From: an uncultured Clostridia bacterium
GTDB taxonomy: Bacteria > Bacillota > Clostridia > Christensenellales > CAG-917
DNA: 41,921 nucleotides
Direction of reading: 5' to 3'
Assembly (NCBI GenBank): GCA_947628855.1
Contig: CANRBM010000007.1
Span: 1 to 41,921, forward strand
In this document: in pieces, positions 1 to 8,415 of the stretch
How positions within the stretch are numbered: position 1 is the stretch's first letter
Layout: each line of letters starts with the position of its first letter
Translations under genes and position numbers: made by a program
The notes under the pieces: model-generated
Database searches by the model: none
Seen by the model: the letters and a program-made list of their open reading frames with translations, nothing else
Told to the model about the DNA's origin: nothing

Positions 1-50
1 TCCAGACAGGAAAGCATCCTGTATGTTTTTTAAATGTAAGCATTCCGTAT

Positions 51-224
51 TCAAGCATTGATGTCAATGTTCACCCTGCGCCCTTTGCGAATGGGCTTTA
101 TGGACTCCACCACCGAGTACGATTTGCGTATCTCGTTTATGGCTTCGAATTCGTCGTATGCCTCGACAACGCCGCTGACGGACGTCCCGTCCTGCGCTAT
201 CGCGCGATATTTGTATGTTTGCAT
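51..224 (-). pseudogene. pilC: Truncated PilC (type IV pilus inner-membrane platform protein), N-terminal stub
   Basis: The reading frame starts at an ATG preceded by AAGGAGGG and encodes 57 residues beginning MQTYKYRAIAQDGTSVSGVV. This is the typical opening of PilC/GspF proteins (TYKYRA...G..VSG.VEA.....A...IR). It then stops at TGA after RVNIDINA, before the T2SSF membrane domains; a normal PilC is about 350-400 residues. The two other frames after the stop give no recognisable PilC sequence in the 50 bases left. It follows pilB and pilT on the same strand, the usual gene order. It is either a truncated remnant, a frameshifted gene whose remainder lies outside the window, or an assembly error. 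Family identity is fairly secure; the pseudogene status is inference. Confidence 0.6.
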
Positions 225-295
225 ACGCCCTCCTTGTCGCTATTTCTCATGCGCTCTGCGCCTTTTTTCGCCGCAAACCGCCATTATTTCCTTCC

Positions 296-355
296 TTTCT
301 CGACGATTTCCGTCTAAAGTCGCGTCCTTTTTTCTTTTCTCGACGATTTCCGTCT
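296..355. repeat. Two direct copies of a 20-bp sequence, 40-bp period
   Basis: TTTCTCGACGATTTCCGTCT occurs at 296-315 and again at 336-355, in the 158-bp gap between pilT and the pilC stub. The following bases (AAAGTCGCGT and TAAAACGCGT) are also related, so the unit is about 40 bp. No stem-loop or T-run marks it as a terminator. It could be a binding site or a slippage product. Confidence 0.6.
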
Positions 356-382
356 TAAAACGCGTTCATTCGCCCTTGTTTG

Positions 383-1432
383 TCAATAAACGTTCTTTTT
401 GACAAACTCTTGATCGTGCGCCGCGGCTTTTGCCACGTCTCCCGCTATCACTCCTCTGCGATACAGCGCGATTATGGAGTTGTCCATTGTCACCGACCCT
501 TCCGCCGCGCTCGTCGCCATACTACTTGCGATCTGCGGCGTCTTGCCCTCGCGAATGAGGTTGCGTATTGCGGGGGTCACTATCATCAGCTCGCACGCCG
601 CAACGCGTCCGCCCGTCTTTTTGGGCAACAGTTGTTGGCTCAGCACCGCCATGAGCGTCGTCGACAGCTGCATGCGTATCTGTTTTTGCCTCAGCTCCGG
701 GAAAACGTCCACTATACGGTCAATGGAGTCGGGCGCCGAGTTTGTGTGCAGCGTCGCAAACACCAAGTGTCCCGTCTCCGCCGCGGTCAGCGCCGTCTCT
801 ATCGTCGTCAAGTCGCGCATTTCGCCGATGAGTATGACGTCCGGGTCCTCGCGCAATATTGCGCGCAGTCCGCTCTCATAGCTGTCCGTATCCGTGCCCA
901 CTTCGCGTTGATTGATGAGGCAACGGTTGGGACGGTAGATGTATTCGATAGGGTCCTCAAGCGTTATTATGTGCTTGTTCGCCGTCTGATTGATGCGGTT
1001 GAGCATCGCGGCGAGAGTCGTTGATTTGCCGCTGCCCGTCTCGCCCGTGACAAGCACTATGCCGCGCTTGAGAGAGGGCAGGGACTGTACGGCGGGCGGC
1101 AATCCCAAACTGTCAAGCTCGGGTATCTGCTCCGACAAAATACGTATCGCCGCCGAAATCGCCCCCTGTTGGCGGAAAAGATTGATACGGCATCTTATGT
1201 GACCGGGGAAGGTTATCGCCAGGTCAAGCTCGCCCTTCTTCGCAATGGCGTCAAAGTCCTTTCCCGCCATCTGACGCGCATAAAATTCGCAATCCTCAGC
1301 CGTGAGAGGTTGACCGAAATCTTCCAACTTGCCGTCTACGCGGATGCGCGGAGGCAAGCCGCGGACAAGGTGTATGTCCGACGCACCATGCAACTTTGCT
1401 TGTGCTACCAAGGTGTTGAGTTCCATTTGCAT
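383..1432 (-). CDS. pilT: Type IV pilus retraction ATPase PilT
   Basis: Hexameric cytoplasmic ATPase that powers pilus disassembly and twitching movement. The 349 residues match the family length. Visible motifs are the Walker A GETGSGKST (130-138), the Asp box around ITLEDPIEY (156-164), the Walker B region ending GEMRD (203-207), the His box HLVFATLHT (222-230) and the PilT-specific AIRNLIREGK (288-297). GGAGGG lies 12 bases upstream of the chosen ATG, a slightly long spacing; a second ATG two codons in (M3) would be 6 bases further away. It lies 30 bp downstream of pilB and is probably cotranscribed with it. PilT identity rather than PilU rests on overall similarity and on its place between pilB and pilC. 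Confidence 0.95.
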   Translation of the reverse strand: MQMELNTLVAQAKLHGASDIHLVRGLPPRIRVDGKLEDFGQPLTAEDCEFYARQMAGKDFDAIAKKGELDLAITFPGHIRCRINLFRQQGAISAAIRILSEQIPELDSLGLPPAVQSLPSLKRGIVLVTGETGSGKSTTLAAMLNRINQTANKHIITLEDPIEYIYRPNRCLINQREVGTDTDSYESGLRAILREDPDVILIGEMRDLTTIETALTAAETGHLVFATLHTNSAPDSIDRIVDVFPELRQKQIRMQLSTTLMAVLSQQLLPKKTGGRVAACELMIVTPAIRNLIREGKTPQIASSMATSAAEGSVTMDNSIIALYRRGVIAGDVAKAAAHDQEFVKKNVY

Positions 1433-1462
1433 ATTGCTTTTATTCCCTCCGATAAGGCTATA

Positions 1463-3154
1463 TTATTTGTCAACCGAGTTGAGCACGCCAAGCACTTCGC
1501 TAAGCGACGTCACGCCCGACAGCACCAATCTCTTGCAATCCTCCGCGATAGGCACAAACGAGCCGTTTTTCTTGCATTCCTCGAGGTGCGCCGTGTGCGT
1601 CCCTTCCGCAATTGCGCGGCGGAAATCTTTGTCTATGACCAAGATCTCAAACACCGCAGTCCTCCCGACATATCCCGTCTGGAAGCAGTGCGGGCAGCCC
1701 TTGCCGCGATAAAAATGCACATGCGTCGAGGGTTCTATCCCAAGCGCCGCCTTCTCTTCGTCGGACGGCTCGTACTCCTCCTTGCATTGCGGGCATATCT
1801 TGCGCACCAAGCGCTGTGAGATCACGCCGTTGAGCGCGTCAGACAGCAGGTAGGGCGCTGTGCCGATGTCCACAAGCCTGTCTATTGCCGACACTGCGTC
1901 GCCCGTATGCACCGTTGACAGCACCAAGTGTCCCGTTATTGCGGAGCGTATCGCTATCTCCGCCGTCTCGCTGTCGCGGATCTCGCCCACCGCGATGATG
2001 TCCGGGTCTTGACGCAGTATCGCGCGCAAGCCTTCCGCAAACGTCATGCCCGTCTTTTCGTTGATCTGCACCTGCGTCACGCCGTCTATGTCGTATTCCA
2101 CGGGGTTTTCGAGGGTCACAAGGTTCACCTCGTCCGTGTTGAGCGACCTTATCATCGTGTACATAGTGGAAGATTTACCGCTGCCCGTAGGTCCGACGAT
2201 GAGCACCATGCCGTGTTCGGACGCGATAAGTTTGTTGTATTTTGCAAGGTTCTCGCCCTCGAGTCCTATAGCGTGCGCGTTGAGCAGTTGCGCCGACTTG
2301 TCCAGCAGCCTTATGACCACCTTCTCGCCGTACAGAGCGGGCAGGGTGGACATACGAAGGTCAATGCTGCGGCCTTTGATTATCACGTTTGTACGTCCGT
2401 CCTGAGGCACGCGGCTTTCCGCAATATCCATGCCGCCCATTATCTTCAGCCTTGACACCACTGTGCGTTTCAGCTCGTCGGGTATTGTCAGCATAGTGCG
2501 CAATTTGCCGTCCACGCGCATACGCACAAGCACTTCGTCCGCATGCGGCTCGATGTGTACGTCGCTCGCTCTCTCCACCGCCGCGCGCTCCAATATGGAG
2601 TTCACCAGCCTTATGGTAGGCGCCATCTGATGTTGCGCGTCCTCTGTGACCTCTTCCGTGCGCGGACGGGCAGGTTCGCGTGTCTGCGAATCGCTGCGCA
2701 TCTCCTCGATCGCGCGCGCCACGCCCTCGTTGCCGTACAGCATGGATATCGCCTTGTTTACGGCGGCTGTCGTCGCTATTTTCGGCAATATGCGCTTGTG
2801 CGTCGCCGTGCGCACCTCTTCAAGCGCGACAAAGTTCAACGGGTCGCTCATGGCGAGCGTCAGTTCGTCCTTATTGAGGCGCACGGGCACTACGCCGTGA
2901 CGGCGCGCTATGTTCTTCGGCACCAAAGACGCCAATTCGATAGGGATGCGCACCGTGCTGAGATCTATGAAGTCGATGCCAAGCTGCATCTCCAGCGTTT
3001 CGATAAGCAACTGCTCGTTGATGATGCCTTCCTCTATGAGGATAGTGCCCAAGCGCTCGTGTTTGGTCTTTTGCACCTCCAACGCTTTCTGCAGTTGGTC
3101 CGGCGTGATCACGCCGTTGTTGACAAGGATGTCGCCCAGACGGAAGTATTCCAT
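1463..3154 (-). CDS. pilB: Type IV pilus assembly ATPase PilB with c-di-GMP-binding MshEN domain
   Basis: Assembly motor of the type IV pilus, acting at the inner face of the membrane. The ATG at 3154 is preferred because AAGGAGAA stands just before it; a TTG-initiated extension of six codons is unlikely. This gives 563 residues. Residues 5-28 and 34-57 are two 24-residue motifs of the form RLGxxLxxxGxIxxxxLxxxLxxQ separated by exactly five residues, which is the MshEN c-di-GMP-binding signature. The ATPase core has Walker A GPTGSGKSS (321-329), LENPVEY Asp box (348-354), Walker B DPDIIAVGEIRD (383-394) and the tetracysteine zinc site CPQC (454-457) and CPHC (487-490). It lies just downstream of a c-di-GMP turnover gene, which fits control of pilus assembly by that nucleotide. 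Confidence 0.95.
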   Translation of the reverse strand: MEYFRLGDILVNNGVITPDQLQKALEVQKTKHERLGTILIEEGIINEQLLIETLEMQLGIDFIDLSTVRIPIELASLVPKNIARRHGVVPVRLNKDELTLAMSDPLNFVALEEVRTATHKRILPKIATTAAVNKAISMLYGNEGVARAIEEMRSDSQTREPARPRTEEVTEDAQHQMAPTIRLVNSILERAAVERASDVHIEPHADEVLVRMRVDGKLRTMLTIPDELKRTVVSRLKIMGGMDIAESRVPQDGRTNVIIKGRSIDLRMSTLPALYGEKVVIRLLDKSAQLLNAHAIGLEGENLAKYNKLIASEHGMVLIVGPTGSGKSSTMYTMIRSLNTDEVNLVTLENPVEYDIDGVTQVQINEKTGMTFAEGLRAILRQDPDIIAVGEIRDSETAEIAIRSAITGHLVLSTVHTGDAVSAIDRLVDIGTAPYLLSDALNGVISQRLVRKICPQCKEEYEPSDEEKAALGIEPSTHVHFYRGKGCPHCFQTGYVGRTAVFEILVIDKDFRRAIAEGTHTAHLEECKKNGSFVPIAEDCKRLVLSGVTSLSEVLGVLNSVDK

Positions 3155-3356
3155 TTGATTCTCCTTATGCAAGTACTTTGCTTATTTATTATATATACGA
3201 CCTCTTTGCAATATTTGTCTTACCGACTTTCCTGCGGGGTCGGCGAACGACTTTACGTCCGCGTTTTTTCGACTTTTGCCGCCAATATCCGCGCTTTTTC
3301 CTCGGTATGCCGCCTCAAACGACATTCCCCGACATTTTCCGCCGATATCCGCCGGT
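3155..3356 (-). promoter_or_regulatory. Leader region upstream of pilB with a TATAAT box
   Basis: This 200-bp gap between the HPt gene and pilB holds a TATAAT on the minus strand (3188-3193), about 35 bases before the pilB start, without a convincing -35 box at 17 bp. The rest is rich in short GTCG/CGGC repeats, and no gene is visible. The pilus genes may have their own promoter here, in addition to read-through from the signalling genes. Confidence 0.35.
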
Positions 3357-3716
3357 CTACAGGTTTGACGAGGCGAATTCTTTTATCGCCGCCACCGTTT
3401 TTTCGTAGTCCTCTTGCACTTTCGGCAGATATTGCTCGTGCCCCTCGAGGCTCCCTTTCCGCAAACAATCCGTAAGCTCGCTCACCGAATTTGCCAACAG
3501 TGTGAAACTCAGGTTTTGGCACATGCCCTTTATAGTGTGCGCCGCGCGGAAAGCCTCCTGCGCGTCTCCCGCCGCTATCGAGTCGAGGAGAAGGCGATAA
3601 CTGCCGTCGTCCAAAAACTTCAGCACGAATTTTTGTACGAGGCGTTCGCTCCTCAGACGTCCCAATACGTCGTCGTAATCGCCGCCAAGCGCTTGATAAC
3701 ATTGTTGCAAAGTCAT
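3357..3716 (-). CDS. HPt domain phosphotransfer protein
   Basis: A 119-residue stand-alone histidine phosphotransfer domain. The diagnostic motif AAHTIKGMCQNL places the phospho-accepting His at residue 60 in the second helix of a four-helix bundle, followed by LxxxxxxLE-type helices. Such proteins shuttle phosphate between the receiver domain of a hybrid kinase and another receiver. It starts 12 bp after the stop of the REC/HD-GYP/GGDEF gene, so the two are cotranscribed. A hybrid kinase with no HPt of its own is encoded 5 kb upstream (8416-10632), a natural phosphate donor. That pairing is inference from the neighbourhood. Confidence 0.88.
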   Translation of the reverse strand: MTLQQCYQALGGDYDDVLGRLRSERLVQKFVLKFLDDGSYRLLLDSIAAGDAQEAFRAAHTIKGMCQNLSFTLLANSVSELTDCLRKGSLEGHEQYLPKVQEDYEKTVAAIKEFASSNL

Positions 3717-3728
3717 ATCTGTCTCCGT

Positions 3729-5789
3729 TTATTTTCTCGGCGAGGCGCCTTTCATAGTGTCGTCGTAAAACGTATACGAGCCTTTGCCGCCGTTTTTGGA
3801 TACGTACAGCGCCGCGTCCGCCTTCTTGAACAGGGAAGGGAACTTCTGCGCTTTGGAGGTCATCTCCACGATGCCCATGCTCACCGACAGGTCGAAGTCG
3901 TCCACTCTGCCGCACAGCGAGTGATGTACACGCGCGACGATGGAGTGTATGTCGTACTCCGGGCTGTAATCGAATACGATCAAGAATTCGTCTCCGCCTA
4001 TTCTCGCGCACAGATCGTGCACTCTCGTGCTGTGCAACAGCCTCTCCGACAGCTCCTGCAACACCTTGTCGCCAAACATATGCCCGTATATGTCGTTGGC
4101 GCTCTTGAAATCGTCCACGTCCAGCACCGCTACGGCAAATCTGCGCTCCGGGAAGGTGTCGAATTTGTGCTCTATAGCCTCGTTCACGCCCTCGCGGTTG
4201 AGCAAGCCCGTCAACGGGTCGCGGATAGACTTCTCTTTCAGCTCGCTTATCGCGACGTGCGTCGTGTTGACGTCCACCACTTTGCCTATCACGCTCGATA
4301 TGGTAGGCTCTATCTCTTCCGCCCATATCAGGCGCATGATGACCTTGTACCAACGCCTCTCGCCGCCCAGCAAAAGTTGACACTCGCGACTGAATTCGGG
4401 CGAGTCGGGCTTTGTGCGGCGAAGCACCTTCTTCATGCCTTCAAACCAGCCCTCGCCAAGTTGCGCCTTCAATTTCGCGCTCGAGGCGGGAGCGATTATC
4501 TCCGTATCCACGCCCAGCTTGTTCGCTCCTACGGGGTTGAGACGCAGCAAGTCGTTTTCCACGTTGTACTCAAACTGTATCTCGTCCGTGAGTTGCGCGT
4601 AGAAGTTGTATTTCATCCTCTCGTAGTCAAGCAACTTCAACGTGCGCTCCGACGCCGTAACGCCTTGCGAGCGCAATGCCGCCTTTGCTATTTGACGTAT
4701 ATCGTTTTGCGCGATGTTGCGGGATATATTTCCCGTAAAAATTGCGCATATGTTGTCAAATTCGTCCGCAAAACACTCGAGGAGCAGGGGATTGAACTCT
4801 CCGCATTCGCCGTGCAATATCATGTCGCGCGCGCGCTCCTTAGGAAACGCGGGCTTGTACACGCGCTCGCTCGTGAGGGCGTCATATACGTCCGCAAGCG
4901 CGACTATCTGCGCCGCGATCGGGATCTCGTCGCCCTTCAGCCCGTCGGGATAACCCTTGCCGTCCCAGCGCTCGTGATGCCAACGGCATATCTCGTAGGC
5001 GTGTTTCACAAGCGGATCGTCCTTATACATGGATAGGCTGTTCAACATCGATGCGCCTATCATGCTGTGAGATTTCATCACGGCAAACTCTTCGGGCGTC
5101 AGTCTCCCCGGCTTATTGAGGATCTTGTCGTCTATGCCTATTTTGCCTATGTCGTGCAGCGCGGACGCCAAACTTATCACAGGGATATCCTCTTCCGCGA
5201 TAGAGTAGCGCGTCGTTTTCTTTATGAGCTTGCGCAACAGGAAGTCCGTAATAGTGCGCACATGCAGGATATGCAATCCGCTCTCGCCGTTGCGGAACTC
5301 GACGATATGGCTCAAAATGTCCACCATAAGGCTGTTGTTCTGCTCTTTTTCGGCGATCTGCTGTTCTATCACGCTCATCAGCTTGCGCTGTTTTGCATAA
5401 AGCGATATCGTATTTAGCACGCGACGGTACACTATGGATGCGTCGAAAGGCCGCATAATGAAGTCCGTTGCTCCAAGCTCGTATGCGCGCTCTATCTGCG
5501 CCGACGCCGTCTCCGCCGAGACCATGATGACGGGCAGGTCCTCTATGAGCCCCGTGCGATTCATCTCGGTCAGCACGTCGAATCCGTCCTTGATCGGCAT
5601 CACTATGTCAAGCAACATCAGCGAGAAGGAATGCGCCTCCTTCGCCAGCAGTTGCAGCGCGACTTCACCGTTTTCGACTTCCGTCACGTCAAACTTGTCC
5701 GAAAGCATGTCCGCGAGGATGGAGCGGTTCATCTCGGAATCGTCCACCACGAGGATGCGTTCTCTCTTGTCGCTAACGCGATCAGGCAT
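3729..5789 (-). CDS. Response regulator with HD-GYP phosphodiesterase and GGDEF diguanylate cyclase domains
   Basis: Cytoplasmic 686-residue c-di-GMP turnover protein. The REC domain (10-130) has acidic pair D16/D17 and phospho-acceptor D61 (LLDIVMP); the usual KPF lysine is replaced by Arg (MRPF, R114). The HD-GYP domain (about 150-340) shows HDIGK (212-216), HH (271-272) and GYPDGL (279-284), expected to hydrolyse c-di-GMP. A PAS-like linker (about 395-505) follows. The GGDEF domain has DPLTGLLNR and intact GGDEF (598-602), with an RVHD inhibitory I-site (589-592) at the canonical spacing. It overlaps the upstream gene by 8 bp and is followed by an HPt gene, so the three form one operon. 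Which of the two opposite activities dominates, and how phosphorylation switches them, cannot be read from sequence. Confidence 0.93.
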   Translation of the reverse strand: MPDRVSDKRERILVVDDSEMNRSILADMLSDKFDVTEVENGEVALQLLAKEAHSFSLMLLDIVMPIKDGFDVLTEMNRTGLIEDLPVIMVSAETASAQIERAYELGATDFIMRPFDASIVYRRVLNTISLYAKQRKLMSVIEQQIAEKEQNNSLMVDILSHIVEFRNGESGLHILHVRTITDFLLRKLIKKTTRYSIAEEDIPVISLASALHDIGKIGIDDKILNKPGRLTPEEFAVMKSHSMIGASMLNSLSMYKDDPLVKHAYEICRWHHERWDGKGYPDGLKGDEIPIAAQIVALADVYDALTSERVYKPAFPKERARDMILHGECGEFNPLLLECFADEFDNICAIFTGNISRNIAQNDIRQIAKAALRSQGVTASERTLKLLDYERMKYNFYAQLTDEIQFEYNVENDLLRLNPVGANKLGVDTEIIAPASSAKLKAQLGEGWFEGMKKVLRRTKPDSPEFSRECQLLLGGERRWYKVIMRLIWAEEIEPTISSVIGKVVDVNTTHVAISELKEKSIRDPLTGLLNREGVNEAIEHKFDTFPERRFAVAVLDVDDFKSANDIYGHMFGDKVLQELSERLLHSTRVHDLCARIGGDEFLIVFDYSPEYDIHSIVARVHHSLCGRVDDFDLSVSMGIVEMTSKAQKFPSLFKKADAALYVSKNGGKGSYTFYDDTMKGASPRK

Positions 5790-7692
5790 CTTTGCCTCCC
5801 GTCTTTCCTTTGGAGAACAGATTTTCCTCTTCTTCTTTGGACCTTATCGTACGGCGAACCAGCCCGTCGGAGATAAGCGACACGATGTCGCGGTACGGCT
5901 CGTAATAGTCAACTGGCTCGCGCTTGTTGTGCGCTATCCCGCGTTGCTCCATGACTTGACCTATGAGTTCGCGCGCCATGCGCAGGCGTTTATCGTTCTT
6001 GATGCGGAACATGCAGGGCGTGCTCTCAAAGGACTTGTTTGCGGAGGCGTCCTCCACTTTGTAGGTCGTGCCTTCATAATCCGCCGCGTTGAGGGGGAGA
6101 TACAGGCACATAGTATTGCCATGGAAGTTGATCTTCGCCACGACGTCGCCGTTCGCTTTGAATGTCTCGCGTTTCCAGCTCATGCGGTCTTTGACTTTGC
6201 CGTAGGAGAGCAGTTCGTTTTTGATTTCCGAATAATATCGTTTTGTCTGATCGTCCGCTTGTATGACGCGCGCCTGGAAACTCTTGTCATAGCGCAAGTT
6301 GCCGCTTTCAACGTCGTCCTCTTCAATGACCTCGCCGATGATGAGCGGAGCTTTTGCGTCGGAGGCTGCGGATGTGTCGTCTGCGGCTACTGCGGCTTCT
6401 TTCTCTACGGGACGCGCAAGAGAGTTATAATCTTGCACGGCGACCACCGTACGTTTTATCAGACCCTTATTGATGAGTTGCACCGTGCCCTCGTAAGGCT
6501 GATAATAGTCTTCCGCGATGCGATCCGTCTTTTCTACGCCGAGATTTGCCATCATCATGGCGATGAGCGCGCTCTTAATACGGAAGAGGCAGGGAGTATC
6601 TGCAAACGAGCTGTTGCCCGACACATCCTCGACCTTATAACGCGCGATCTCGATCTCATTGATATCGAGCGCAAGGGAGAGGCAGAGCGTATTTCCGCGG
6701 AAAGAGAGCTTTGCGACGCCGGCGCCACCCACTTTGAATGTCTCGCGTTTCCAGCTTATGCGGCTTTTGACCTTCTTGTAGGACAAAAGATCGTTTTTGA
6801 TGAGGGTATACCACTGTTTTACGTCGTCGTCGGATTGTATGAGACGGGCAGTGAAACTGCGGTCGTAGCGCAAAGCGCCCACCATGCCTTCTTCGACAGG
6901 TTCGAGCTCGGGCGTAGGCTCGGGCAGGACTTCGACTTGAGGTTCCGGCTCGGGCGTAGGTTCCGGTTCGGGTTCGGCCTCAACGAGCGGCTCGGGTTCG
7001 GGCTCTGAAACGGGTTCGGGAGCCATGACGTTTATGAGATAGCTCTCAATGTATCCGCCGTAACGGACGTAGACCTCTTTGTCTCCCGCCTCGTCCATTG
7101 TGGGATCGTCGATGGTGTATGCAAATACCTCCTCGCGATAAGGCTCGACATTATAGAGCATATATACGGCAAGTCCCGTGCACTCGAACGACTCGCCGAA
7201 AGCGAATTGCGTGCGGACGTTGGACGTATCGATTTGGATGCCGATGGGGACGCGCTCCTCCTCGGCGGCGACTATGTCGATGGTGTAAAACGCTGTCTGA
7301 TCGCCATAGCGGACAGCCACCGACGGCGTACCTTCCCACGACATGAGCGGAGCCTCGATGGTGTAGTCCGTGACTGTTTCGGGCTCGGCGTCGTCGTCAT
7401 AGTTTGCAAGGACGATAAGGCCGTCGCTGTTGAACGGTTCTCCCACCTCGAATTTGCGCTTGACCGCGCTCGTGTCGAGAGAGATCCCGACGAGATTGTG
7501 CTGTTTTGCCATCTTTCTGCGCGCGACAAGGATGCCTTGCTTGCTGCTTGACGAAGCATACTTATGAAGCGTCAGAATGAGAAAAATGACAAGCGCCGCG
7601 ATCGCCAAGACCAGCTGCACAAGGATAAGGGCAAGTACCGTATTCGATACGGACCAATCGCCTTTTGTAAAGATATCGATAAGTTTCGACAT
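5782..7692 (-). CDS. Membrane-anchored protein with two Ig-like domains and a duplicated C-terminal domain
   Basis: I do not recognise a named family. The ATG at 7692 follows GGAAGAGG and gives 636 residues. One membrane helix (about 18-41) is followed by two Ig-like segments (66-141 and 148-222; each with a RxxFxxGExF...GLxVxxxY pattern as in bacterial Ig-like group 3 domains), a Pro/Glu-rich spacer (224-268), and two copies of a 150-residue domain (274-420 and 466-620). The copies share LRYD+SF.AR.IQ.DD, SWKRETFK, GNT.CL and Y.PY. The domain looks non-enzymatic. It overlaps the c-di-GMP gene, so may localise or sense for that pathway, or act in envelope structure. Topology (in or out) is not clear. 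Confidence is for it being a real gene with this architecture. Confidence 0.85.
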   Translation of the reverse strand: MSKLIDIFTKGDWSVSNTVLALILVQLVLAIAALVIFLILTLHKYASSSSKQGILVARRKMAKQHNLVGISLDTSAVKRKFEVGEPFNSDGLIVLANYDDDAEPETVTDYTIEAPLMSWEGTPSVAVRYGDQTAFYTIDIVAAEEERVPIGIQIDTSNVRTQFAFGESFECTGLAVYMLYNVEPYREEVFAYTIDDPTMDEAGDKEVYVRYGGYIESYLINVMAPEPVSEPEPEPLVEAEPEPEPTPEPEPQVEVLPEPTPELEPVEEGMVGALRYDRSFTARLIQSDDDVKQWYTLIKNDLLSYKKVKSRISWKRETFKVGGAGVAKLSFRGNTLCLSLALDINEIEIARYKVEDVSGNSSFADTPCLFRIKSALIAMMMANLGVEKTDRIAEDYYQPYEGTVQLINKGLIKRTVVAVQDYNSLARPVEKEAAVAADDTSAASDAKAPLIIGEVIEEDDVESGNLRYDKSFQARVIQADDQTKRYYSEIKNELLSYGKVKDRMSWKRETFKANGDVVAKINFHGNTMCLYLPLNAADYEGTTYKVEDASANKSFESTPCMFRIKNDKRLRMARELIGQVMEQRGIAHNKREPVDYYEPYRDIVSLISDGLVRRTIRSKEEEENLFSKGKTGGKDA

Positions 7693-7784
7693 AGCGTTAC
7701 CTCTTCCGATAATGTCTTTCCGTGCTCTTTCTATTATGTGCACCTAAGCGTCAAAAATCGCCGAAAAACGTAAGCGCTGTTCTC

Positions 7785-7810
7785 AAAGCAGGACAGCAAA
7801 GCAGGACAGC
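7785..7810. repeat. Tandem 13-bp repeat in the leader of the membrane protein gene
   Basis: AAAGCAGGACAGC is repeated twice head to tail at 7785-7797 and 7798-7810, about 95 bp upstream of the 7692 start codon and inside the predicted 5' leader. Copies are identical. The function is unknown. Confidence 0.6.
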
Positions 7811-7973
7811 AAATTCATTTGGCGTTTTTGAATAGCATGGGGACGTTTTGTCTGAAATTTATCTCGTTTTCATATGGGCGTATCGCGTTTTTGAGAGCTG
7901 TTTTACCCCCCTCATATGCCATTTTGACAACTTCGCGCAGACAAATATCCGCCTACAGGTGCTATCTTTAATC

Positions 7974-8002
7974 ATATTATACTATCGCGCCCAAATTGTC
8001 AA
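7974..8002 (-). promoter_or_regulatory. Probable sigma-A promoter for the 7692-3357 operon
   Basis: On the minus strand TTGACA (7997-8002) is followed after 17 bp by TAATAT (7974-7979), or after 15 bp by TATAAT (7976-7981). A transcript from here has a leader of roughly 270 nt before the first start codon. I see no known riboswitch in that leader. Confidence 0.55.
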
Positions 8003-8415
8003 CTTTTTTGTAGAAATAAAAAAAGGAAATTCCGACCATGTCGATTTTACGCTATATTTTGCGTATACGTCGGACGTTTTCAAGGCAATATTGCCGATAT
8101 TTATGATTTTGAACAAATCGCTTTGCCGACCCCGTTCGGCTATTGGTCTTCATGTGGGCGCCTCCGACCGCTTGCGATAAAAGTCCGATCTGTGCCTATG
8201 AGTCCATTCTTAAAGAGCGTATGAAGCCTCGTTTTATACTATTTGTACGCGCTGACGATGATATAAAAAAGCAAATAAATACGGACGGGCGGCGCCGAAA
8301 TTTTTTGTTTTTACGCGGTTTATAGCGCAACTGTGCATATTAGAGTAGCGGCGACTTTTTTTCGTTCACTGAGGGGAGGGGAAAACTCTCGCTATCGTCG
8401 CGAACAATCCGCACA
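8003..8415. other. Gene-free stretch between the kinase gene and the promoter at 7974
   Basis: I see no gene, repeat or clear intrinsic terminator in this stretch of about 410 bp downstream of the hybrid kinase. Short open frames here lack ribosome sites and family resemblance. Confidence 0.5.

Noticed and set aside
3414..5036. Long open frames on the plus strand across the minus-strand signalling genes (also 380-1024, 1169-1819, 5434-7008, 39126-39962)
   Set aside because: They are antisense shadows of well-supported genes: His/Arg/Val-rich translations, no ribosome sites, no family resemblance.
7693..7973. A c-di-GMP riboswitch in the leader of the membrane-protein operon
   Set aside because: I looked because of the c-di-GMP context, but the conserved GEMM-type segments are not present.
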